The notes beneath the pieces are model-generated. The model was given only the letters and a program-made list of their open reading frames with translations. It did no database searches and had not been told where the DNA came from. Of a stretch of 64,000 nt of DNA, positions 15,696 to 24,116 are shown piece after piece; the stretch's first letter is position 1, and every line of letters begins with the position of its first letter. Source of the DNA: Virgisporangium ochraceum (GTDB lineage Bacteria; Actinomycetota; Actinomycetes; Mycobacteriales; Micromonosporaceae); assembly GCF_016863655.1 (NCBI RefSeq), contig NZ_BOPH01000084.1, positions 38,866 to 102,865 on the forward strand. The letters are read 5' to 3'. The translations under genes and the position numbers were made by a program.

Positions 15696-16710
15696 GCTCG
15701 AGCGCGATGTCGATCAGCTGGTCCTCCTGGCCGCCGACGAGCCGCCGCTGCCCGGCCCGCACGAGGATCTCCGCGCCCGACACCTTGTACCGCTCGGCGA
15801 CCGTGTACGCGTGCTTGAGGAAGCTGGAGTACACGCCCGCGTAGCCCATGATGAGCGCCATCCGGTCGAGGAGGCACTCGTCGGGCATGGTCGGGCGCAC
15901 CACGTCCTCCGCGGCGTCGACGATCGCGAAGAAGTCGACCCCCGTGCGGATGCCGAGCTTGTCGCACACGCCGACGAACGCCTCCACCGGCGTGTTGCCG
16001 GCGCCGGCGCCGAACCGCCGGGTGCTGCCGTCGATCTGCGTCGCGCCGGCGCGGGCGGCCAGCACCGAGTTGGCGACGCCGAGGCCGAGGTTCTCGTGGC
16101 CGTGGAAGCCGACCTGCGCGTCGTCGCCGAGCTCCGCGACGAGCGCCGCGACCCGGTCGCCGACCTCGTCGAGCACCAGCGCGCCCGCGGAGTCGACCAC
16201 GTAGACGCACTGGCAGCCGGCGTCGGCCATGACACGCGCCTGCTTCGCCAACGCCTCCGGCGGCGACGAGTGCGCCATCATGAGGAACCCCACGGTCTCC
16301 AGGCCGCGTTCGCGGGCGAGGCCGAAGTGCTGCACGGAGATGTCGGCCTCGGTGCAGTGGGTGGCGATGCGGCACACCGCGGCGCCGTTGTCGGCGGCGG
16401 CGAGGATGTCGTCCTTCACACCCACACCGGGCAGCATGAGGAAGGCGATCCTGGACGCGCGTGCGGTCGCCACGGCGACCTTGATGAGCTCCTGTTCGGG
16501 CGTGTGGCTGAACCCGTAGGTGAACGAGGAGCCGCCGAGGCCGTCTCCGTGGGTCACCTCGATCACCGGGACCCCGGCGGCGTCGAGCGCCGCGACGACG
16601 GCCCCGACCTCGGCGGCGGTGAACTGGTGGCGCTTGGCGTGCGAGCCGTCGCGCAGCGACGAGTCGGTGATGCGCACGTCGAGGTCGGCGGAGAAGCGGC
16701 GGGGAAGCAT
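15676..16710 (-). CDS. hsaF: HsaF 4-hydroxy-2-oxoacid aldolase
   Basis: DRE-TIM metallolyase of 344 residues that splits 4-hydroxy-2-oxohexanoate into pyruvate and propionaldehyde. ITDSSLRDGSHAKRHQF carries the metal- and substrate-binding Arg-Asp pair, GFHGHENLGLGVANS the metal-binding His-x-His, and GAGAGNTPVEAF the active-site loop. Length and motifs match M. tuberculosis HsaF (346). It follows hsaG by nine bases and forms with it the channelling aldolase-dehydrogenase complex. The operon is hsaE-hsaG-hsaF behind a KstD-family gene. Confidence 0.95.
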   Translation of the reverse strand: MLPRRFSADLDVRITDSSLRDGSHAKRHQFTAAEVGAVVAALDAAGVPVIEVTHGDGLGGSSFTYGFSHTPEQELIKVAVATARASRIAFLMLPGVGVKDDILAAADNGAAVCRIATHCTEADISVQHFGLARERGLETVGFLMMAHSSPPEALAKQARVMADAGCQCVYVVDSAGALVLDEVGDRVAALVAELGDDAQVGFHGHENLGLGVANSVLAARAGATQIDGSTRRFGAGAGNTPVEAFVGVCDKLGIRTGVDFFAIVDAAEDVVRPTMPDECLLDRMALIMGYAGVYSSFLKHAYTVAERYKVSGAEILVRAGQRRLVGGQEDQLIDIALELTRESR

Positions 16711-16719
16711 GGGAGTCTC

Positions 16720-17589
16720 CTAGAGGGCGCGGGCCAGATCCTCGCCTACCCGGGTGGCGGCAGCGGTCATGATGTCGAGGTTGCCGGCGAAGCTCGGCAG
16801 GAAGTCGCCGGCGCCGGTCACCTCCACGAAGATGCCGACCCGCAGGCGGTCGCCGACGATGTCGAACTGCGGCTCGCTCGTCAGCCGGTACCCGGGCACG
16901 TACCGGGCGACGTCGGCGGCCATGCCGACCACCGAGGCCGCGATCGCGTCGGTGTCGGCGCCGGGGTCGACGGCGCAGAAGACAGTGTCGCGCATGGCCA
17001 TCGGCGGGTCGGCCGGGTTCAGCACGATGATCGCCTTGCCGCGGCCGGCGCCGCCGAGGTCCTCGATGCCGCGGGCGGTGGTGCGGGTGAACTCGTCGAT
17101 GTTCGCGCGCGTGCCGGGCCCGGCCGAGCGCGAGGCCACCGACGCGACGATCTCGGCGTAGCTCACCGGTGTCACCCGCGACACCGCGTACACCATCGGG
17201 ATCGTCGCCTGCCCGCCGCACGTGATGAGGTTGACGTTCGGCGCTCCGAGATGCTCGTGGAGGTTGACGAACGGCACCACCGCCGGGCCGACGGCCGCCG
17301 GGGTGAGGTCGACGGTCCGGATGCCCGCCTCCGCGTAGCGCGGCGCGTTCGCGCGGTGCACCGACGCCGACGTCGCCTCGAACACGAGGTCGGGCAGCGG
17401 ATCCTGGGCCAGCAGCCAGTCGACACCGTCCACTGTGGTCGCCAGCCCCAGGTCGGCGGCGCGGCGCAGGCCCGGGCTCGCCGGGTCGATGCCCACCATC
17501 CACCGCGGCTCGACCACCTCCGAGCGCAGCAGCTTGTGCAGCAGGTCGGTGCCGATGTTCCCCGACCCGACGATCGCCGCCGTCACCAT
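16720..17589 (-). CDS. hsaG: HsaG acylating aldehyde dehydrogenase
   Basis: CoA-dependent aldehyde dehydrogenase of 289 residues that turns the propionaldehyde made by HsaF into propionyl-CoA using NAD+. The Rossmann start TAAIVGSGNIGTDLLHKLL is at residues 3-21, and the catalytic Cys lies in NLITCGGQATIP. The ATG at 17589 follows GAGGGG by five bases; a GTG six bases upstream is less well placed. HsaG and HsaF genes are adjacent, as is usual for this channelling pair. Confidence 0.94.
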   Translation of the reverse strand: MVTAAIVGSGNIGTDLLHKLLRSEVVEPRWMVGIDPASPGLRRAADLGLATTVDGVDWLLAQDPLPDLVFEATSASVHRANAPRYAEAGIRTVDLTPAAVGPAVVPFVNLHEHLGAPNVNLITCGGQATIPMVYAVSRVTPVSYAEIVASVASRSAGPGTRANIDEFTRTTARGIEDLGGAGRGKAIIVLNPADPPMAMRDTVFCAVDPGADTDAIAASVVGMAADVARYVPGYRLTSEPQFDIVGDRLRVGIFVEVTGAGDFLPSFAGNLDIMTAAATRVGEDLARAL

Positions 17590-17598
17590 GAGCACCCC

Positions 17599-18375
17599 TC
17601 ACACGAAGCTGATGGACACGTCGCCCAGACCGGTGAACGACGCGGTGAACGCGTCGCCGGGCCGCGCGTCGACCGCACGGGCGCACGCGCCCGGCAGGAT
17701 CACGTGGCCGGCGCGCAGCCGCACCCCGAACCGGGCCACCGTGCGGGCCAGCCACGCGACCGCGGTGGCCGGATGCCCGAGCACCGCGTCGGACCGGCCG
17801 CGCGCCACCTCCTCGTCGCCGCGCCGCAGCACGGCGTCGATCGCGCGGACGTCCACAGCGGACGGTGGGACGCGCGCGGCGCCGAGCACGAACCCGGCCG
17901 ACGACGCGTTGTCGGCGATGGTGTCGGCGAGGCGGATCCGCCAGTCGACGATCCGGCTGTCGATGAGCTCGATCGCCGGCGCGAACGCCTCGGTGGCTTT
18001 CAGGACGTCCTCCTCGGTGCAGCCGTCGCCGGGCAGGTCGCGGCCGAGGACGAACCCCACCTCGACCTCGACGCGCGGGTAGCAGTACCGCGCCGCCTCG
18101 ACCGGAACGCGTTCGTCCACCCGCATGTCGGCCAGCAGGTGCCCGTAGTCGGGCTCGTCGACGCCCATCATCTGCTGCATCGCCAGCGACGACAGCCCCA
18201 CCTTGTGGCCGACCACGGGTCCGGTCCGGCGGCGGATGTTGTGGAGCTGGATGCGGTACGCGTCGGCCGCGTCGAGCTTCGGGTATTCGTCGGTGATGGG
18301 CCGGACCGGCGTGCGGTCGCGCTCGGCGGCCCACAGCCGGTCGGCCACTGTGGACAGTTCAGTGTCCGTGAGCAT
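17599..18375 (-). CDS. hsaE: HsaE 2-hydroxypentadienoate-type hydratase
   Basis: Hydratase of 258 residues that adds water to HHD (2-hydroxyhexa-2,4-dienoate) to give 4-hydroxy-2-oxohexanoate. VGHKVGLSSLAMQQMMGVDEP is at residues 55-75, and VEVEVGFVLGRDL supplies the metal-binding glutamates. It matches M. tuberculosis HsaE (261). Its start overlaps the end of the preceding flavoprotein gene by 17 bases, so all four minus-strand genes here form one transcript from the promoter near 20016. Confidence 0.94.
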   Translation of the reverse strand: MLTDTELSTVADRLWAAERDRTPVRPITDEYPKLDAADAYRIQLHNIRRRTGPVVGHKVGLSSLAMQQMMGVDEPDYGHLLADMRVDERVPVEAARYCYPRVEVEVGFVLGRDLPGDGCTEEDVLKATEAFAPAIELIDSRIVDWRIRLADTIADNASSAGFVLGAARVPPSAVDVRAIDAVLRRGDEEVARGRSDAVLGHPATAVAWLARTVARFGVRLRAGHVILPGACARAVDARPGDAFTASFTGLGDVSISFV

Positions 18376-19981
18376 CCGGGGCTCCCAGCTGACGCCCGGC
18401 CCGGCGGCCGGAGAACACGCAGTCGGCGAGCGACAGCCCGCTGACGTAGGAGTTCGAGCACACGCCCACCGCGTTGCGCCCGGCGGCGTAGAGCCCGCGG
18501 ATCACGGTGCCGTCGGCGCGACGCACCTGCCCGGTCTCCTCGTCGACCATCAGCCCACCGAGGGTGAGCATCGGCGCCGGCTGGGCCATCCGGTTGCGGA
18601 TGGAGCAGTCGATGAGCGAGTACGGCGGGTGTTCCAGCGCCCGCACGAACTCCGGCGCCTTGCCCGCCGGGTCGGGCTCACCGGCAGCCGCCGCCCCGTT
18701 GTACGCCTTCACGGTGAGCGCGAGCGCGTCGGCGTCGACGCCGACCTTCGCGGCGACCGCGCTCAGCGTCGGCGCGCTCACCCGGTCGACCGACAGCAGT
18801 GACCACGCCTGCAGCCGTTGGAACCACAGGGTCTGTGCGCGGATCTGCCGCCGCGCCTCGGCCAGGACGGTGCTGTCGACCAGCAGCCACGCCTTCGCGC
18901 CGTCGCTGTGCAGCACGGCGTCGCCGATCGTCGCGCCGTAGCGGGACTCGTCGCAGATCCGCCGCCCCGCCCGGTCGACCAGCACGCCGTGCAGCAGCGC
19001 CGCCGGCGGCGTGATGAACCGCCAGATCGTCAGCCGGTCGAGCCGGGCCGTCGCGGCGCCGGCGTCGACGCCGAGCCGGATGCCGCTGCCGTCGTCGCCC
19101 GGCGTTCCCAGCGGCAGGCCACCCCGGTACAGCGGCGCGTGCTCGCGCAGCATCGCGCGGTTGAACACGAACCCGCCGGCCGCGAGCACCACTCCCCGGG
19201 TGGCGGAAACCCTGATGGGACGGGCGTAGCGGCGCTCGATCGACGCGACCCGCTTGTGCAGCAGGCGGCCGAGGGCCGGCACGTACAGGCCCGGCTTCAC
19301 CGAGTACCGGTGCAGCACGCGGTGCGCCAGGCGGGCCCACGCCGGCGCGTCGCGCAACGTGCTGGCCTCCACCCCGGTCACGCGGCCGGTGCCGTCGGTG
19401 AGCACCCGCACCGCGCTCGTCTGCGTGAGCACCCGCACCCCGCGCTCCCGGGCGGCGGCCGCGAGCCGCGCGTAGAACAGCTTCCCGGACGTGCCGTGGC
19501 CCCGGGTGCGGTGCCCGCGGGCGGCCGGCGGGGCGACGTCACGGAAGGACAGTTCGCTGCCCGAGGCGTACAGGTAGTGGCGGTTCGTGGGGTACGAGGT
19601 CTTGTACGGGCACAGGCTCGGCTCGAACGGCACGCCACGCTCGGCCAGCCACGCGATCATGTCGACGCTGCCGGCGCTGAACCGGCGCAGCGTCTCCTCC
19701 GACACGGCGTCGCCGACCTCCTGCCGGAGGTAGTCGCGCATCGCCTCCGGGGTGTCGTGAACCCCGGCCGCCTCCTGGACCGCCGTTCCGCCGCCGGCAT
19801 AGACCACGCCGCCCGACATCGCGCTCGCGCCACCGCCGGCGAACCGGTCGAGCACGAGCACGTCGGCGCCCGCCTCGCGGGCCTCGATGGCGGTGCAGGC
19901 ACCCGCGGCGCCGAACCCGACGACGATGACATCCGCGGTGACGTCGGCAACATCCGTACGTTCGCTCAGGTCCTTGTCCAC
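18359..19981 (-). CDS. KstD-family FAD dehydrogenase (divergent paralog)
   Basis: Flavoprotein of 540 residues from the fumarate-reductase/3-ketosteroid-dehydrogenase superfamily. The FAD motif GFGAAG is at residues 22-27, SGGVVYAGGG follows, and the C-terminal flavin contact is GLYAAGRNAVGVCSNSYVSG. It lacks the GSTARSGGGVWIPNNEV signature of the two canonical KstDs in this window, so its substrate may be a different ring-A ketosteroid (for example a 4,5-desaturation). The GTG at 19981 has GGAGGG nearby; a GTG at 20008 lies seven bases after a minus-strand TATAGT and would be leaderless. It heads the hsaEGF operon under a KstR operator. Confidence 0.82.
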   Translation of the reverse strand: MDKDLSERTDVADVTADVIVVGFGAAGACTAIEAREAGADVLVLDRFAGGGASAMSGGVVYAGGGTAVQEAAGVHDTPEAMRDYLRQEVGDAVSEETLRRFSAGSVDMIAWLAERGVPFEPSLCPYKTSYPTNRHYLYASGSELSFRDVAPPAARGHRTRGHGTSGKLFYARLAAAARERGVRVLTQTSAVRVLTDGTGRVTGVEASTLRDAPAWARLAHRVLHRYSVKPGLYVPALGRLLHKRVASIERRYARPIRVSATRGVVLAAGGFVFNRAMLREHAPLYRGGLPLGTPGDDGSGIRLGVDAGAATARLDRLTIWRFITPPAALLHGVLVDRAGRRICDESRYGATIGDAVLHSDGAKAWLLVDSTVLAEARRQIRAQTLWFQRLQAWSLLSVDRVSAPTLSAVAAKVGVDADALALTVKAYNGAAAAGEPDPAGKAPEFVRALEHPPYSLIDCSIRNRMAQPAPMLTLGGLMVDEETGQVRRADGTVIRGLYAAGRNAVGVCSNSYVSGLSLADCVFSGRRAGRQLGAPDAHGH

Positions 19982-20015
19982 GTGCCCTCCATCCATTGAT
20001 AGCGGCACCCGGAAA

Positions 20016-20031
20016 ACTATAACCTGTTCTA
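20016..20031. promoter_or_regulatory. KstR operator with overlapping divergent -10 elements
   Basis: The sequence tatAACctGTTctA (20018-20031) fits the KstR consensus. The plus-strand -10 TATAAC (20018-20023) lies inside it and the minus-strand -10 TATAGT (20021-20016) shares its TATA. The GTG of kstD starts one base after the operator, leaving no room for a Shine-Dalgarno sequence on that side. Confidence 0.82.
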
Positions 20032-21693
20032 GTGAGGGAGAACGAGAGCGACTTCGATGTCGTCGTGGTGGGGAGCGGTGCCGCCGGCATGACAGCCGCC
20101 CTCACCGCCGCGCACCACGGGCTCAGCGTCGTGGTGGTCGAGAAGGCCGACACGTTCGGCGGCTCGACCGCCCGCTCCGGCGGCGGCGTGTGGATCCCCG
20201 GCAACGAGGTGCTGCGTAGGGCCGGCGTCACCGACAGCGCCGAGGAGGCCGAGACGTACCTCGCCCACGTGGTCGGCTCCGACGTGCCCACCGCGAGGCA
20301 GCGCGCGTTCCTGTCGCACGGTCCCGCGATGCTCTCGTTCGTGCTCGCCCACTCACCGGTGCGTTTCGCGTGGGTGCCCGGATACGCCGACTACTACCCC
20401 GAGGCGCCCGGCGGCCTCCCCGCCGGCCGCTCCATCGAACCCCGGCCGCTCGACGCGCGCGTGCTCGGCGCCGAGCTGCGCCATCTCGCACCGCCGTACC
20501 TCGCGGTGCAGAGCAAGGTGACCGTCACCGCCCGCGACTACCGCTGGCTGAGCCTCGGCATGCGCCACCCGCGGGCCGCGATCGCCAGCGTGCGCGTCGC
20601 CGGCCGGCTGCTCCGGTCGAAGGCGTTGCGGCGGCGCACTCTCGGCCTCGGTCAGGCGCTCGCGGCCGGGCTGCGCGCCGGTCTCGCCGACGCGGGCGTC
20701 CCGGTCTGGTTGGGCACCCCGATGAGCGGCCTCGAACTCGACGGCGACCGGGTGGTCGGCATCCGCGTCGACGGGCGCGTCATCAGGGCCCGGCGCGGGG
20801 TGCTGCTCGCCACCGGCGGGTTCGAGCACAACGGGGCGATGCGCCGGAAGTACCAGAGGGCGCCGATCGGTACGGAGTGGACGGTCGGTGCGCCCGGCAA
20901 CGTCGGCGACGGCATCACCGCCGGCGAGGACGTCGGTGCCGCGCTCGACCTGATGGACGACGCCTGGTGGGGCCCGTCGGTTCCGTTGCCCCGCGGGCCG
21001 TTCTTCCTGCTGGCCGAGCGGAGCCTGCCCGGCTGCGTGCTGGTCAACGGCGCCGGCCGGCGCTACGTCAACGAGGCGGCCCCGTACGTCGACGTCGTGC
21101 ACGCCATGTACGACAACCACTCCGACGAGGTGCCGCACGTGCCGTCGTGGCTCGTCTTCGACCAGCGTTACCGCGACCGGTACCTGTTCGCCGGCAAGTC
21201 TCCACGCCAGGCGTTGCCGCGAAGCTGGTACGAATCCGGAATCCTCCAGCGCGCGTCATCTCTCGAAGGTCTTGCCGGGAAGACCCGGCTGCCGGCGACG
21301 GCCCTGACCGAGACGGTGACGCGGTTCAACCGGTACGCGGAGACCGGCCACGACGAGGACTTCGCCAAGGGTGACTCGGCCTACGACCGCTACTACGGTG
21401 ACCCGCGCAACCGCCCGAACCCGTGCCTCGGCGCGCTCGTGAATCCGCCGTTCTACGCGGTGCGGATCGTGCCCGGCGATCTGGGTACCAAGGGCGGGCT
21501 GCGCACCGACGAACGCGCGCGGGTGCTGCGCGCCGACGGCATCCCGATCCCCGGGCTGTACGCGGCCGGCAACGCGAGCGCGGCGGTGATGGGGCACAGC
21601 TACGCCGGTGCGGGCGCGACGATCGGGCCCGCGATGACGTTCGGATACGTTGCGGCGCTCGACCTCGCGACCGTCGAGGTCACGGCCGGCTGA
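20032..21693 (+). CDS. kstD: KstD 3-ketosteroid delta-1-dehydrogenase
   Basis: FAD enzyme of 553 residues that introduces the C1-C2 double bond into 4-ene-3-ketosteroids (AD to ADD), the first half of ring A/B opening. The nucleotide motif GSGAAG is at residues 14-19, followed by the KstD signature GGSTARSGGGVWIPGNEV; VPGYADYYPEAPGG and the terminal GHSYAGAGATIGPAMTFGY are also typical. The GTG start must be correct because the FAD motif begins only 12 residues later. The start adjoins the KstR operator with no RBS, so translation is probably leaderless. It ends four bases from ltp2, tail to tail. Confidence 0.93.
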   Translation: MRENESDFDVVVVGSGAAGMTAALTAAHHGLSVVVVEKADTFGGSTARSGGGVWIPGNEVLRRAGVTDSAEEAETYLAHVVGSDVPTARQRAFLSHGPAMLSFVLAHSPVRFAWVPGYADYYPEAPGGLPAGRSIEPRPLDARVLGAELRHLAPPYLAVQSKVTVTARDYRWLSLGMRHPRAAIASVRVAGRLLRSKALRRRTLGLGQALAAGLRAGLADAGVPVWLGTPMSGLELDGDRVVGIRVDGRVIRARRGVLLATGGFEHNGAMRRKYQRAPIGTEWTVGAPGNVGDGITAGEDVGAALDLMDDAWWGPSVPLPRGPFFLLAERSLPGCVLVNGAGRRYVNEAAPYVDVVHAMYDNHSDEVPHVPSWLVFDQRYRDRYLFAGKSPRQALPRSWYESGILQRASSLEGLAGKTRLPATALTETVTRFNRYAETGHDEDFAKGDSAYDRYYGDPRNRPNPCLGALVNPPFYAVRIVPGDLGTKGGLRTDERARVLRADGIPIPGLYAAGNASAAVMGHSYAGAGATIGPAMTFGYVAALDLATVEVTAG

Positions 21694-21697
21694 GGCG

Positions 21698-22843
21698 CTA
21701 CCCGCTCAACAGCAGCCCGCTCGTGGGGACGCCGGTGCCGGCGGTCACGAGCACGGGTCCGTCGCCGTCGACCTGGTTCACCGCGGTGCCGCGCACCTGC
21801 CGCACCGCCTCGGCGATGCCGTTCATGCCGTGGATGTAGGCCTCGCCGAGCTGTCCGCCGTGGGTGTTCAGCGGCAGCGGGTCGTCGGCGAGGAAGTGCC
21901 GCGCCTCGCCCGGTCCGCAGAACCCCAGCTCCTCCAGCTGCATCAGCACGTACGGCGTGAAATGGTCGTACAGCACGGCGGTGCGGATGTCGGCGGGCCT
22001 GAACCCCGACTGGCGCCACAGCTCGCGGCCGACGACGCCCATCTCCGGCAGACCGGTCAGCTCGTCGCGGTAGTAGCTGTTCATGATGAACTGGTCGGCG
22101 CCGCTGCCCTGTGCGGCGGCGCGCACCACCGCCGGTTCCTGCCGCAGGTCGGCGGCGCGTTCGACGCTGGTCACCACGAGCGCCACCGCGCCGTCGCTCT
22201 CCTGGCAGCAGTCCAGCAGCCGCAACGGTTCCGCGATCCACCGCGACGCCTGGTGGTCGTCGATGGTGATCGGCCGCTGGTAGAACCACGCGTGCGGGTT
22301 GGTCGCCGCGTGCCTGCGGGCGATCACGCTCACGCGGCCGAAGTCGGCGCTCGTCGCGCCGTACCCGTGCTGGTACCGGCGGGCGACCATCGCGACGGTC
22401 GCGGCCGGGGTTCCCAGCCCCATCGGGTAATGCCAGCTGTTGTCGACTCCCGACGTGGTCGGCGCGCTGGCGGCGAGCCGCGACACCTGCCCGAACCGGT
22501 GGCCGGAGCGCTCGTTGAGCGCGCGGTAGCAGACCACGACGTCGGCCACTCCGCCGGCGACCGCGAGCACGGCCTGCTGCACGGTGGCGCACGCCGCCCC
22601 GCCGCCGTAGCCGATGTGGCTGAAGAACCGCAGATCGCCGACGCCGAGCTCGCGGGCGACGGCCACCTGGGCGTTGCTGTCCATGGTGAATGTCACCATG
22701 CCGTCCACATCGGACGGTTCGAGTCCGGCGTCGGCCAGGGCCGCCTTCACCGCTTCGACGGCCAGCCGGAGCTCGCTGCGGCCGGAGTCCTTGGAGAACT
22801 CGGTCGCCCCGATGCCGACGACCGCGGCCCGTCCCCCGATCAC
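21698..22843 (-). CDS. ltp2: Ltp2 steroid side-chain aldolase
   Basis: Thiolase-fold retro-aldolase of 381 residues that cleaves the 17-hydroxy C22 CoA ester to androstenedione-type steroid and propionyl-CoA, with the DUF35 domain of ChsH2 as partner. RAAVVGIGATEFSKDSG starts the fold; HIGYGGGAACATVQQAVLAV and LNTHGGQLGEAYIHGMNG are typical of Ltp2 (Rv3540c, 386). It is the last gene of fadE34-chsE1-chsE2-chsH2-chsH1-ltp2, and its ATG overlaps the chsH1 stop by ATGA. Confidence 0.93.
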   Translation of the reverse strand: MIGGRAAVVGIGATEFSKDSGRSELRLAVEAVKAALADAGLEPSDVDGMVTFTMDSNAQVAVARELGVGDLRFFSHIGYGGGAACATVQQAVLAVAGGVADVVVCYRALNERSGHRFGQVSRLAASAPTTSGVDNSWHYPMGLGTPAATVAMVARRYQHGYGATSADFGRVSVIARRHAATNPHAWFYQRPITIDDHQASRWIAEPLRLLDCCQESDGAVALVVTSVERAADLRQEPAVVRAAAQGSGADQFIMNSYYRDELTGLPEMGVVGRELWRQSGFRPADIRTAVLYDHFTPYVLMQLEELGFCGPGEARHFLADDPLPLNTHGGQLGEAYIHGMNGIAEAVRQVRGTAVNQVDGDGPVLVTAGTGVPTSGLLLSG

Positions 22844-23214
22844 GACGCCCTCCCGACGCGGACGGTGCCGGTCACGTGGTTGCCCAGGCTGTTGCTGCCG
22901 ACCACCTCGACCACCGTCACACCGTCCTCTTCGGACACCACCGAGCCGGTGAGCGTCAGCGTCTCGTAGGCGTAGCAGGGCACGCCGAGCCGGATCGCGA
23001 TGCCGAGGATCCGCGCGTCCGGGCCGGCCCAGTCGGTGACGTACCGCTGCACCAGGCCGGTGGTGGTGAGGATGTTGAGGAAGATGTCCTTCGAACCGCG
23101 CTGGACGGCCTTGTCGCGGTCGTGGTGCACGTCCTGGTAGTCCCGGGTCGCGAGCGCGGTGCTGATGATGAACGTCGGGCTGATGTCGAGGACGAGCGGC
23201 GGCAGGCTCGTCAT
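22840..23214 (-). CDS. chsH1: ChsH1 MaoC-like hydratase subunit
   Basis: MaoC hot-dog protein of 124 residues that pairs with the MaoC domain of ChsH2 to hydrate the steroid enoyl-CoA with a C17-C20 double bond. ATRDYQDVHHDRDKA contains the catalytic Asp-His hydratase pair, and NILTTTGLVQRYVTDW follows, as in M. tuberculosis ChsH1 (129). The ATG at 23214 is inside the ATGA that ends chsH2; the GTG upstream is not needed. Both ends are coupled by ATGA overlaps. Confidence 0.92.
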   Translation of the reverse strand: MTSLPPLVLDISPTFIISTALATRDYQDVHHDRDKAVQRGSKDIFLNILTTTGLVQRYVTDWAGPDARILGIAIRLGVPCYAYETLTLTGSVVSEEDGVTVVEVVGSNSLGNHVTGTVRVGRAS

Positions 23215-24116
23215 GCCAGCCGCCACGCCGGCAAGGTGAGGTCGTCGTCGACCTTCACGAACTCCACCCGCACCGGCGCGCCGATCCGGACCTCGTCGGG
23301 CTCGACGCCGCGGACCTCACCGACCATGCGCACCCCTTCGGTCAACGCCACCAACGCGACGACGATCGGCAGCTCCCGCCCCGGAACCGGCGGATGCCGG
23401 TGCACCACGTAGCTGTAGATCTCCCCGGTTCCGGCGGCCACCACGTAGCCGGGTTCCAGCGCGCCGCACGTGGGGCAGGCCGGGCCGGGCGGGTGCCGCA
23501 GCTCGCCACACGCCCGGCAACGCTGGATCCGCAGCTCGTTGAGGGCCGTGCCGTCCCAGAAGAACTTCGTGTCGCGGCTGACGACCGGCCGGATCACGTC
23601 GCCGGCCGGTTTCGCGACCGGCGCCTGCCCGGACGGCCGGAACTTCAGGACCCGGAACAGCATCGTCCCGACCGCTTCGGTACCGGAGTACCAGGTGCTC
23701 TCGGTGGTGACGAAGTAGCCCTCGCCCAACGCGGTCCGCTTGGGGCCGACGACGTCGCTCAGCCGGGTGCGGACCTCGATCACCTCGCCCTGGCGCAGGT
23801 ACCGGTGGTAGGACTGCTCGCTGTTGGTCGCGACGATCGACGTGTAGCCGGCGTCGTCGAGCGCGGCCAGCATCTCCGCGAACGGGTCGGTCACCCCGGT
23901 GGGCCGGCGCAGCCCCGGCATCGTCCACACCTGGATCATCGCGGGCGGGGCGAGCCCGTCGCGCTCGTACACCGGGTTGGTGTCGCCCATCGCGTCGAGC
24001 CAGTGGTGGATCATCGGCAGGTTCACCGGGTCGCGGGCGACCCTCGGCGCGCTGTCGCCGGTCGCGGCGATCCGACGCGCCGCCTCCTCGATGTCCACAG
24101 TAGACACCTCCGTCAT
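23211..24116 (-). CDS. chsH2: ChsH2 MaoC-DUF35 fusion
   Basis: Two-domain protein of 301 residues. The N-terminal MaoC-like domain (to about residue 170) forms the hydratase with ChsH1. The C-terminal DUF35 domain has a zinc ribbon, CRACG...CPTCG (about residues 196-212), then an OB fold, and is the partner of the aldolase Ltp2. This matches M. tuberculosis ChsH2 (311). The ATG at 24116 gives MTEVSTVDIEEAARRI and overlaps the chsE2 stop by ATGA. Having both domains in one chain ties hydration to retro-aldol cleavage. Confidence 0.93.
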   Translation of the reverse strand: MTEVSTVDIEEAARRIAATGDSAPRVARDPVNLPMIHHWLDAMGDTNPVYERDGLAPPAMIQVWTMPGLRRPTGVTDPFAEMLAALDDAGYTSIVATNSEQSYHRYLRQGEVIEVRTRLSDVVGPKRTALGEGYFVTTESTWYSGTEAVGTMLFRVLKFRPSGQAPVAKPAGDVIRPVVSRDTKFFWDGTALNELRIQRCRACGELRHPPGPACPTCGALEPGYVVAAGTGEIYSYVVHRHPPVPGRELPIVVALVALTEGVRMVGEVRGVEPDEVRIGAPVRVEFVKVDDDLTLPAWRLA

